Below are positions 1-5,293 of a DNA stretch of 5,293 nucleotides, piece by piece. Source of the DNA: Lachnospiraceae bacterium (GTDB lineage Bacteria; Bacillota; Clostridia; Lachnospirales; Lachnospiraceae); assembly GCA_017483425.1 (NCBI GenBank), contig JAFUWM010000275.1, positions 1 to 5,293 on the forward strand, in the 5' to 3' direction. The notes beneath the pieces are model-generated. The model did not search any database, had not been told where the DNA came from, and worked only from the letters and a program-made list of their open reading frames with translations. Made by a program: the position numbers and the translations under genes. The stretch's first letter is position 1. Every line of letters starts with the position of its first letter.

Positions 1-964
1 AGAGCGCATAGTCTCCGCTGTGATAGCTTGCCGGCCCGAAGATATCCGTAAGTGCTATATAGTCATATTCTGCTTCAGTCACAACAACCCCTCTTTCAGT
101 GTCAACAGTAGCGTTCGCTCCCACATCCTTTATCTCATACTCGCCGGTTTCTTCATTCTGAATATATGAACCGAGATTTTCAGATGCGGGAGCCGGGGTA
201 GAGTCACGCTTCCAGTTAAGGGGATTTATAGAAATTCCACCCTCCTGAACCACGAGATTGTATTCGTTTTTATTGTCCTTACCCTCGGTATTCCATGATA
301 CTACCACACCTGTGTCGTCTTCGCCCTCGGCAAACTTAATATGGGGATTTTCCTCAAGATCCTTTTTCGTCACGCTGAAGCCTATCGCATAGGCGGCTAC
401 CATCCTCTCATAGTAGTCAGGGTGCTCCTTGAAATATTCTTTAAGCGCGATCTTTGTGAGAGCGGCTCCCTGTGAATGACCCGCGATTATAAAAGGACGG
501 CCGTCGTTATAATTCTCAAAATAATAATCCAGCGCAGCGAATATATCCGTCCTCGGATAGCTCATAAGGCAGGTCGTCATGTCTCCGGCCTCTCCCGCTT
601 CCGCTTCTATATTCATATTTGCCTGCCTGTAATACGGTACAAATACATTGGTGCTTTCTTCAAAAACCGATGCCTGTCCCTTATATACGTCATCTATCGT
701 ATCAAGCATCTGCTTCTCATCTATCGCGGCATAATCGCCCCCGTCCTCATCATCAAAGATCGTAGGATAAATGAAGAAAGTATCGACTTCCTTGGTGGCC
801 TCCGGTATCCTGTACCAGTGTGCCTCGTCAGAATAGTCGGTCGGGGTGATGCTTTCAGTTTCCCCGACACTCCCTGAGTTATCCGCCTTACTTCCGCATC
901 CCGCAAGAAGCATCGCAAGAGTAAGTGAAATACATAATAATAATCCGGCTGCTTTTTGTTTCAT
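1..964 (-). CDS. DUF3089-type alpha/beta-hydrolase lipoprotein (3' end cut by window edge)
   Basis: The first 321 codons of a predicted surface-anchored serine hydrolase; the reading frame is still open at base 1. The N-terminus is a lipoprotein signal: Lys at residues 2 and 4, a hydrophobic stretch, then lipobox LAGC with the lipidated Cys at residue 23, followed by a polar, acidic linker. The mature part carries the DUF3089 hallmarks: DTFFIYPT (61-68), VPYYRQAN (109-116), the nucleophile elbow GHSQG (162-166, Ser164), DDTGVVVSWNTEG and FGPASYH near the end of the visible part, whose His315 is the candidate triad His. The ATG at 964 is chosen because AGGAGG lies 11 nt upstream. It starts 30 nt after sdaAA with no terminator between, so it probably belongs to the serine operon. 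It is a clear paralog of the hydrolase at 4069-5121: a hand alignment of the 74 residues from the nucleophile strand to WNTEG gives 47 identities. Lipase or esterase activity is a family-level inference and the substrate is unknown. Confidence 0.88.
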   Translation of the reverse strand, partial: MKQKAAGLLLCISLTLAMLLAGCGSKADNSGSVGETESITPTDYSDEAHWYRIPEATKEVDTFFIYPTIFDDEDGGDYAAIDEKQMLDTIDDVYKGQASVFEESTNVFVPYYRQANMNIEAEAGEAGDMTTCLMSYPRTDIFAALDYYFENYNDGRPFIIAGHSQGAALTKIALKEYFKEHPDYYERMVAAYAIGFSVTKKDLEENPHIKFAEGEDDTGVVVSWNTEGKDNKNEYNLVVQEGGISINPLNWKRDSTPAPASENLGSYIQNEETGEYEIKDVGANATVDTERGVVVTEAEYDYIALTDIFGPASYHSGDYAL

Positions 965-994
965 TGTCTTTTGTCCCTCCTGTAGTTTTCAGCT

Positions 995-1870
995 TTATCC
1001 AAATACTTTTTCCCTAAGCTTCAGTCCCGTGGGAGTCGTCGCGAGTCCGCCTCCCGCCGTTTCCTTAAGTGCCGCGGGAAGCGCGTCTCCCACTTCCCTC
1101 ATGGCATCAATACATTCATCCGCGGGGATCTTTGGCCTGACCCCGGCAAGCGCCATGTCAGCGCTTGAAAACGCTATCACAAGTCCCGTCGCATTCCTCT
1201 TGATGCATGGGATCTCTACCAGACCCGCTACGGGGTCACATACAAGCCCCAGCTGCCCCGCGACTGCTATCGCGCAAGCATCCGCGCATTGTAAGGGACT
1301 TCCACCCATTATCTCGACCATGGCCGCAGCCGCCATTGCCGCGGCGCTTCCGCACTCCGCCTGACAGCCTCCTTCCGCGCCCGCTATGCTCGCCCGTGAC
1401 GCTATCACCATTCCGAAAGCTCCGGCAGTAAACATTGACATTATCACTTCTTTTTCGGAAAATCCCTTATCCTCGCACATGGATATAAGGCAGCCCGGCA
1501 GGATTCCGCAGCTTCCGGCTGTAGGCGCCGCGACAATCTTTCCCATAGCGGCATTGCAGCCCGCAACCGCAAGGGCTCTGGACATGGCCTTTGATATGAA
1601 GCTTCCGCAAAGAGTATCCTCCCTTTGGGCGTACTCTTTCATCAGATAACCTTCCCCTCCGGTAAGCCCTGACATTGACTTCAGATCCTTTTTTTGCCCC
1701 TCCTCTATGGAATGGCGCATTATCTCGAAGTCAGTCTCCATTCTCTCATATACCTCAAGCTCTGACTTTTCCATGCTTTCAGCATGATCCCTGAGCACGA
1801 TAACGCTTATCTTTTCTCCACTGTCCTCGGCAGCTTTTACAAGCTCGCTTATGGATTCATATTTTAGCAA
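995..1870 (-). CDS. sdaAA: L-serine dehydratase, iron-sulfur-dependent, alpha subunit
   Basis: Alpha subunit (291 aa, normal length) of the two-subunit, oxygen-sensitive [4Fe-4S] L-serine dehydratase, a cytoplasmic enzyme that converts L-serine to pyruvate and ammonia without PLP. Visible family motifs are KSMSGLTGGEG (64-74), APTAGSCGILPG (115-126), GAEGGCQAECGSA (164-176), an Ala-rich helix (176-183) and GLVCDPVAGLVEIPC (208-222). Cys169, Cys211 and Cys222 have the same 42/11 spacing as the three cluster ligands I recall from the Legionella enzyme (343/385/396), so they are the likely ligands. There is no Cys near the C-terminus. The start is a TTG at 1870: AGGGGG sits 7 nt upstream, the N-terminus then fits the family (SISELVKAAE), and the first in-frame ATG would be codon 33. 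The gene follows sdaAB by 11 nt, and its ribosome binding site overlaps the sdaAB stop codon, suggesting translational coupling. The substrate is imported by the SstT transporter encoded first in the operon. Confidence 0.96.
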   Translation of the reverse strand: MLKYESISELVKAAEDSGEKISVIVLRDHAESMEKSELEVYERMETDFEIMRHSIEEGQKKDLKSMSGLTGGEGYLMKEYAQREDTLCGSFISKAMSRALAVAGCNAAMGKIVAAPTAGSCGILPGCLISMCEDKGFSEKEVIMSMFTAGAFGMVIASRASIAGAEGGCQAECGSAAAMAAAAMVEIMGGSPLQCADACAIAVAGQLGLVCDPVAGLVEIPCIKRNATGLVIAFSSADMALAGVRPKIPADECIDAMREVGDALPAALKETAGGGLATTPTGLKLREKVFG

Positions 1871-1877
1871 GATGATT

Positions 1878-1883
1878 CCCCCT
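1878..1883 (-). promoter_or_regulatory. Ribosome binding site of sdaAA, overlapping the sdaAB stop
   Basis: AGGGGG on the minus strand, 7 nt before the TTG start of sdaAA. Its first two bases are the last two bases of the sdaAB TAG stop codon. This supports the TTG start and suggests that ribosomes finishing sdaAB help start sdaAA. Confidence 0.7.
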
Positions 1884-2550
1884 ATAACTTTCTGATCAAT
1901 ATCGCGTTTGATATATACTTCAGTTTTCTCAGGTCTTCTATAAGGGTGTCCGGAGGATTTCCGTCGATCTCTATCGTCATTATTGCCTCCCCTCCCTTTG
2001 CCTGTCTTGAAAGCCTGAAGCCCGCGATGTTCAGATCCTCATACTGCCAGTGCATTATATTGGTGACGCTCGCTATCACTCCGGGTTTATCTTCATGCAT
2101 GACAAGAAGCGTGTTTTTGTCGCCGCTGAAGCTTACCCTCATGCCGTTAATATGATCGACCTTGATATTTCCCCCGCCGACGCTCGCGCCCTGCACCGTT
2201 CCTTCCGCTCCGTCCTCTGTATAGTACTTTATGCTTGCCGTGTTGGGATGCGCGTCGCGGATGTTCTCTTTGATAAATGAATACTGCATCCCTTTTTGAT
2301 CAGCGATCATAAGCGCGTCACGTATCTCAGGTGAATAGCTGTGATAGCCCATTATCCCTGCAAGCAAAGCCCTGTCCGTGCCGTGGCCTTTATAAGTCTG
2401 GGCAAAGGAGCCCGACAGCGTGATCTCAACCCTTGCAGGTATCCTGCCGTCAGACAGTTTATTTACGACCCTCCCGAGACGCACGGCGCCCGCAGTATGA
2501 GAACTTGACGGCCCTATCATTACGGGGCCTATGATATCAAACACATTCAT
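1882..2550 (-). CDS. sdaAB: L-serine dehydratase, iron-sulfur-dependent, beta subunit
   Basis: Beta subunit (222 aa, typical for the family) that pairs with SdaAA to make the Fe-S L-serine dehydratase. The N-terminal domain shows the signature IGPSSSHTAGA (12-22), GHGTDRAL (55-62) and RDAHPNTA (98-105), followed by a GGG turn (126-128). The C-terminal segment from about residue 147 to 220 reads as an ACT domain (LLVMHEDKPGVIASVTNI start, then ending in a LKYISNAILI strand), a fold that often binds amino acids and is found at this place in two-subunit serine dehydratases. Whether it senses serine here is inference. The ATG start at 2550 is supported by AGGAG 7 nt upstream; that site includes the last bases of the sstT TAG stop codon. 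The intergenic gap to sstT is only 10 nt, so co-transcription is near certain. Confidence 0.96.
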   Translation of the reverse strand: MNVFDIIGPVMIGPSSSHTAGAVRLGRVVNKLSDGRIPARVEITLSGSFAQTYKGHGTDRALLAGIMGYHSYSPEIRDALMIADQKGMQYSFIKENIRDAHPNTASIKYYTEDGAEGTVQGASVGGGNIKVDHINGMRVSFSGDKNTLLVMHEDKPGVIASVTNIMHWQYEDLNIAGFRLSRQAKGGEAIMTIEIDGNPPDTLIEDLRKLKYISNAILIRKL

Positions 2551-2557
2551 GATCCGG

Positions 2558-2562
2558 CTCCT
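2558..2562 (-). promoter_or_regulatory. Ribosome binding site of sdaAB, overlapping the sstT stop
   Basis: AGGAG on the minus strand, 7 nt before the sdaAB ATG. It begins inside the TAG stop codon of sstT (TAG followed by GAG), the same stop-within-RBS layout as at the next junction. Confidence 0.75.
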
Positions 2563-3814
2563 AGATATCTACCTTTGTTTCCCCGCCGAGGAAGGTCGGC
2601 AGGCTTTTTCCGTTCTTCTTCCAGTGGTGATACTCCGCTGTCGCCGTAAAGAGCGCGTCTCCTGATGAATTCAGCGCTGTCTCGAATGAATCCTGTATCA
2701 CATTTATTATGTATCCGACTCCTACCATCTGCATCGCGACATCCTGAGGGATACCGAAAAGCGAGCAGGCCATCGGGATCAAAAGCAGCGATCCACCTGC
2801 CACACCCGAGGTTCCGCAGGCCGCCAGAGTTGACAGCAGGGAAAGGATTATGGCTGACGGTATATCCACTTCAAGCCCTATCGTATTAGCCGCCGTCATG
2901 GTCATGATAGTGATGACGACCGCTGCCCCGTCCATGTTTATGGTTGCTCCGAGCGGTATGGATACGGAATATATATCCTCATCCAGTCCGAGCTTTTTAC
3001 ATAGCTCCATGTTTACCGGGATATTTGCGGCTGATGACCTCATAAAGAAAGCCATTACCGCGCTTTCCCTCAGACAACGGAATACAAGCGGATAAGGATT
3101 GGCCCTTATGGCGAGGAATACAAGGATCGGATTCAATACCAGCGCGACAACGAGCATCGTTCCCACTAAAAGCAGAAGCAGCTTTCCGTAGTCAACAAAA
3201 ATGGAAAGCCCGCTCTCCGATATCGTGTCATAGATCAGTCCCATGATACCGAAGGGCGCAAGATTTATTATCCATCCGACAAGCTTTGATACCGCATCCG
3301 CAAGGTCTGAGATCACCTGCTTTGTAGCGTCCTTCGCAAGCTTTTTAAATACAATGCCCAAAAGCACCGCCCAGAAGAGGATGCTTACATAATTTGCGTT
3401 TGCAAGAGCATCCACCGGATTGCTGACCATGCTTAAAACAAGGTTTTCAAGCACCTCTCCTACCCCCGAGGGCGCTGAGCTCACATCTGCCTCACCAGTG
3501 AGCGTTACCGTGAGAGGAAACATAAAGCTCGCCGCGACTGCGACAAGACCGGCCATCAGGGTTGAAAACAGATACAGGAATATAACGAATCCAAAACGGC
3601 TGTCGAAGCCCGTCGTCCCCTGCGCCAATGATGATATCACCAGCACGAAGACCAGTATAGGAGCCACCGCTTTAAGGGCACCTACAAAAAGACTTCCGAG
3701 AATAGGTATCACGGAATTTCCAGGGATAATAATTCCCAGTGCCGCGCCTATTACAAGCCCTATGAAGATACGAATTATCAGGCTTGTATTGTTGTATTTT
3801 TCAATTATTTTCAC
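2561..3814 (-). CDS. sstT: Serine/threonine:Na+ symporter SstT
   Basis: Inner-membrane importer of the dicarboxylate/amino acid:cation symporter family, expected to bring in L-serine and L-threonine with Na+. It is 417 aa from the GTG at 3814, close to the roughly 414 aa of E. coli SstT. This start is chosen because AGGAGGG lies 7 nt upstream; the longer open frame to 3955 would add 47 residues that cross the promoter and have no transporter character. Core motifs in order: RSSAANIPVNM in hairpin 1 (259-269), SVSIPLGATINMDGAA (283-298), CGTSGVAGGSLLLI in hairpin 2 (333-346) and IQDSFETALNSSGD (373-386). By comparison with GltPh, Asp375 matches Asp394 (amino group), Asn382 and Asp386 match the Na+ ligands Asn401 and Asp405, and Glu378 stands where GltPh has Arg397, consistent with a neutral rather than acidic substrate. 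It is the first gene of the operon, directly upstream of the serine dehydratase subunits. Confidence 0.95.
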   Translation of the reverse strand: MKIIEKYNNTSLIIRIFIGLVIGAALGIIIPGNSVIPILGSLFVGALKAVAPILVFVLVISSLAQGTTGFDSRFGFVIFLYLFSTLMAGLVAVAASFMFPLTVTLTGEADVSSAPSGVGEVLENLVLSMVSNPVDALANANYVSILFWAVLLGIVFKKLAKDATKQVISDLADAVSKLVGWIINLAPFGIMGLIYDTISESGLSIFVDYGKLLLLLVGTMLVVALVLNPILVFLAIRANPYPLVFRCLRESAVMAFFMRSSAANIPVNMELCKKLGLDEDIYSVSIPLGATINMDGAAVVITIMTMTAANTIGLEVDIPSAIILSLLSTLAACGTSGVAGGSLLLIPMACSLFGIPQDVAMQMVGVGYIINVIQDSFETALNSSGDALFTATAEYHHWKKNGKSLPTFLGGETKVDI

Positions 3815-3821
3815 GCTGATT

Positions 3822-3828
3822 CCCTCCT
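3822..3828 (-). promoter_or_regulatory. Ribosome binding site that sets the sstT GTG start
   Basis: AGGAGGG on the minus strand, 7 nt before the GTG at 3814. It is the only strong Shine-Dalgarno sequence at the 5' end of this frame. It rules out the longer in-frame start at 3955. Confidence 0.85.
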
Positions 3829-3847
3829 CATGATCCAAAACTAAATA

Positions 3848-3878
3848 ATTATACCATATACACCGGTAGGCACACCAA
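3848..3878 (-). promoter_or_regulatory. Predicted promoter of the sstT-sdaAB-sdaAA operon
   Basis: A perfect TATAAT (3848-3853) preceded by TGG gives an extended -10 element. The best -35 candidate is TTGGTG (3873-3878) with a long 19-nt spacer, so the promoter probably relies on the extended -10. Transcription would start near 3841 and leave a leader of about 27 nt before the sstT GTG. It is the closest good promoter upstream of the operon and lies after the terminator of the preceding gene. Confidence 0.65.
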
Positions 3879-3905
3879 ATCTTCGTTTTACCATAGCAGG
3901 CGCTC

Positions 3906-3929
3906 AAAAACAGCCAAAGGGCTATTTTT
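3906..3929. repeat. Small palindrome with A/T arms in the operon control region
   Basis: The arms AAAAACAGCC (3906-3915) and GGCTATTTTT (3920-3929) flank a 4-nt loop. As RNA from the minus strand all ten positions pair, one as G-U. The shape resembles a weak bidirectional terminator, but it also covers the expected start point of the upstream promoter, where an operator would sit. No gene end lies immediately beside it. Confidence 0.5.
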
Positions 3930-3960
3930 GTTATACCATGTCCCCCCATGAACACTTCAA
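3930..3960 (-). promoter_or_regulatory. Possible second, upstream promoter for the serine operon
   Basis: TATAAC (3930-3935), again preceded by TGG, with TTGAAG (3955-3960) 19 nt upstream as a weak -35. The layout copies the downstream promoter, including the unusual spacer length. Transcription would begin near 3923, inside a small palindrome. It may be a second promoter or only a repeat of a regulator-binding motif. Confidence 0.35.
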
Positions 3961-3987
3961 GCCCATGTATTGCTGAGATGAATTAAA

Positions 3988-4028
3988 ACATCCGGCAGTA
4001 TCAGTTGATCTCCGATACTGCCGGATGT
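3988..4028 (-). terminator. Rho-independent terminator after the secreted DUF3089 hydrolase
   Basis: A perfect 15-bp inverted repeat (3988-4002 with 4014-4028) with an 11-nt loop. In the minus direction it comes 40 nt after the hydrolase stop codon and runs into TTTTAATT, with an A-rich stretch before the stem. This separates the upstream unit from the serine operon. The plus-strand side has a T5 run 8 nt beyond the stem, but no plus-strand gene needs it. Confidence 0.85.
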
Positions 4029-4068
4029 GCGAGTCCTTTTTACTTTTGCGTTTCCTGCGCCGGAGATA

Positions 4069-5121
4069 TCACATCTCTGCCTGCTGTCTGTAGTACGACG
4101 CTATCCTGTCCCAGGCATTCACCTGAATGTTGTAGTAATAGAAATCATAATCATGCTGGTGCAGGCTCTCAGGTCCGAAAGCATCCGTGCTTGAGAAGAA
4201 ATCATCGCTTGTCGTGCAGATCACGGTACCCCTCTCGGTATCAACGGTCGCATCGGCCAGGTCGGGAACCATCTCAAAGTCAAGGGTACCCTTGACCTGC
4301 TCACGGCTTCCCAGACTCTGTGATGGCGAAGCGGCAGTCTCATCCCTCGTCCATGTGATGGGATTTATGGATATCGCGCCCTCCTCTACGAGCAGAGTAT
4401 TACCCGCCGTATAATTTCCGGGGCCTTCCGTGTTCCATGAAACTATGACTCCCGTGTCGTCGGATCCGTTTGCGAATTTAAGATACGGATGCTCCGCAAG
4501 ATAAGCCCTGTCTATTGAGAAGCCTATCGGATATGCGGCGACCATCCTGTCAAGAAGCTCGGGGTGTGCCTGCATGTATTCGCCAAGTATTATTTTCACC
4601 ATGCAGGCGCCCTGTGAATGTCCCGCAAGTATGAAAGGCTTGCCTTTGTTATAATTTGCAAAATAATAGTCAAGAGCGGCATAAACGTCAGTCCTCTGCT
4701 CCTGCATCTGATACTCTTCATATTCCTTGCCTGTGAGCGAGCTCGCGACATTCATGTTCGTTTGCCTGTAGTATGGGGCGTAGATATTACAGGAGCTCTC
4801 AAAGCAGGAGGCAGTCTTAGCGTAGTTTGCCCTTGCTACCGCCCTTATTATCGCGTTGTCGTCTATATCAGGATACTCTTCGCCGCCGAACACAGTGGGA
4901 TATACGAAGAATAAATCCACCATATCGCCACCATCTGTCTCGGCATACATCCAGTTGCTCCTGTCTGAGTAATCCATCGCTGTACCCTTAAGTGGTCTGA
5001 TCTGAAATCCCTCAGACTGGGAAGAAATCGCATCAGTTCCCGCCGCAAACACGCTGACCGCGCCTCCAACGATAAGCGCTGCCGAAATCATTACTCCTGT
5101 CAATACTTTCTTTAATCTCAT
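4069..5121 (-). CDS. Secreted DUF3089-type alpha/beta-hydrolase
   Basis: A complete predicted exported serine hydrolase, 350 aa. The N-terminus is a Sec signal peptide: MRLKK, a hydrophobic core (about 6-23) and a VFA cleavage site after residue 26; there is no lipobox, unlike the paralog at 1-964. The mature domain shows LFFVYPTVF, the YYRQTNMN motif, the nucleophile elbow GHSQG (167-171, Ser169), DDTGVIVSWNTEG (221-233) and FGPESLH, whose His321 is the likely triad His. Cys106 and Cys111, five residues apart, are absent from the paralog and might form a disulfide. The ATG at 5121 is preferred because AAAGGAG lies 6 nt upstream; the adjacent in-frame ATG at 5124 would have only 3 nt. The start overlaps the stop of the upstream membrane-protein gene, so the two are probably one transcript, ended by the hairpin at 3988-4028. 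Lipase or esterase activity is inferred from the fold; the substrate is unknown. Confidence 0.93.
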   Translation of the reverse strand: MRLKKVLTGVMISAALIVGGAVSVFAAGTDAISSQSEGFQIRPLKGTAMDYSDRSNWMYAETDGGDMVDLFFVYPTVFGGEEYPDIDDNAIIRAVARANYAKTASCFESSCNIYAPYYRQTNMNVASSLTGKEYEEYQMQEQRTDVYAALDYYFANYNKGKPFILAGHSQGACMVKIILGEYMQAHPELLDRMVAAYPIGFSIDRAYLAEHPYLKFANGSDDTGVIVSWNTEGPGNYTAGNTLLVEEGAISINPITWTRDETAASPSQSLGSREQVKGTLDFEMVPDLADATVDTERGTVICTTSDDFFSSTDAFGPESLHQHDYDFYYYNIQVNAWDRIASYYRQQAEM

Positions 5122-5293
5122 CATTTTCTCCTTTCCTTTATTAAATTCTGTTTATTATCTGACACATCCTTGGGCTTTATAATCAGGTTATCCGCCACCT
5201 GAGAGCTTTTACCGAACTTTAAGGTAGAGTAGCCTATGATACTGAAGACTACCGCTCCAAGCAGGTTCACGAGCAGATCCTTCATCGTATCGA
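5121..5293 (-). CDS. C-terminal end of an unidentified membrane protein (5' part outside window)
   Basis: An open frame enters from the right edge and gives 56 residues before a TGA at 5121-5123. It begins DTMKDLLVN, has one hydrophobic helix (roughly LLVNLLGAVVFSIIGY), and ends in a hydrophilic, Lys-rich tail (about 35 residues, ending KERRK) that probably faces the cytoplasm. The D-T-x-x-D-L plus G-A pattern at the start of a last membrane helix resembles the C-termini of small multi-helix membrane proteins such as the DUF2238/YjdF type, but so short a piece cannot be assigned. The last codons contain the ribosome binding site of the secreted hydrolase, and the stop shares bases with both possible hydrolase start codons, which supports a real, translated and coupled gene. 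Confidence 0.72.
   Translation of the reverse strand, partial: DTMKDLLVNLLGAVVFSIIGYSTLKFGKSSQVADNLIIKPKDVSDNKQNLIKERRK

Larger units (their letters stand above)
3848..3939 (-). repeat. Three direct copies of a 10-nt motif, ATGGTAWAAY
   Basis: On the minus strand, ATGGTATAAC (3930-3939), ATGGTAAAAC (3885-3894) and ATGGTATAAT (3848-3857) occur in the same direction, 45 and 37 nt apart. Two copies contain the -10 elements of the proposed promoters; the third lies between them with no obvious -35. They could be promoter elements, or sites of a regulator of the serine operon. Confidence 0.45.

Noticed and set aside
476..877. A 133-codon plus-strand open frame opposite the lipoprotein hydrolase
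   Set aside because: It is the complement of a clear coding region with conserved hydrolase motifs and shows no protein family features.
846..1364. A 172-codon plus-strand open frame opposite sdaAA
   Set aside because: It is antisense to a highly conserved gene, with Ala/Ser/Pro-rich composition caused by the GC-rich complement, and has no recognisable motif.
3811..3831. A six-codon mini-ORF (MRRESA) on the minus strand whose TGA overlaps the sstT GTG
   Set aside because: Its codons are mostly the ribosome binding site itself and it has no binding site of its own, so it is most simply a by-product of the AGGAGG sequence.
3420..3833. A 137-codon plus-strand open frame opposite sstT
   Set aside because: It mirrors the codons of the transporter, has no good ribosome binding site and no recognisable domain.
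3815..3955. A 47-residue N-terminal extension of SstT starting at an ATG at 3955
   Set aside because: The extension crosses the TATAAT promoter and the strong ribosome binding site, has no transporter character, and would make the protein much longer than family members.
3815..4068. A riboswitch or T-box leader ahead of the serine operon
   Set aside because: The predicted leader from the nearest promoter is only about 27 nt. No T-box sequence, specifier structure or glycine/serine-type aptamer core was seen. The space upstream is filled by the terminator and promoter elements.
4060..4080. A short inverted repeat (GAGAT/ATCTC) around the secreted hydrolase stop codon
   Set aside because: Arms of only five bases with no T-tract; the 15-bp hairpin at 3988-4028 is a far better terminator.

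Overview
The window looks like an ordinary chromosomal stretch of an anaerobic Gram-positive bacterium, probably a clostridial Firmicute (Lachnospiraceae-like). The reasons are strong AGGAGG-type ribosome binding sites, frequent GTG/TTG starts, the two-subunit iron-sulfur L-serine dehydratase typical of Firmicutes, and the protein sequences themselves. The assignment is by inspection only, without a database search. Every supported gene lies on the minus strand, so the window reads biologically from right (5293) to left (1).

Right end (5293 to about 3988): the last 56 codons of an unidentified membrane protein run straight into a secreted alpha/beta-hydrolase of the DUF3089 type. The upstream stop and the downstream start codons overlap. 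This unit ends at a strong hairpin terminator with a perfect 15-bp stem (3988-4028).

Control region (about 3815-3987): no gene is supported here. It holds an extended -10 promoter just upstream of sstT, a second similar promoter-like element farther up, three copies of an ATGGTAWAAY motif, and a small A/T-flanked palindrome.

Middle and left (3814 to 1): a compact serine-use operon. sstT is a Na+-coupled serine/threonine importer. It is followed after 10 nt by sdaAB and then after 11 nt by sdaAA, the beta and alpha subunits of the Fe-S L-serine dehydratase that turns L-serine into pyruvate and ammonia. The stop codons of sstT and sdaAB are built into the ribosome binding sites of the next genes. 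Thirty nucleotides after sdaAA, with no terminator between, starts a second DUF3089 hydrolase. This one has a lipoprotein signal and runs off the left edge.

The serine import and deamination cassette is thus bracketed by two diverged paralogous extracytoplasmic hydrolases, one predicted to be lipid-anchored and one predicted to be freely secreted. Their substrate cannot be read from the sequence. This pairing is the least explained feature of the window. The rest is well-known biology, and I see no CRISPR array, RNA gene, transposon or phage feature.
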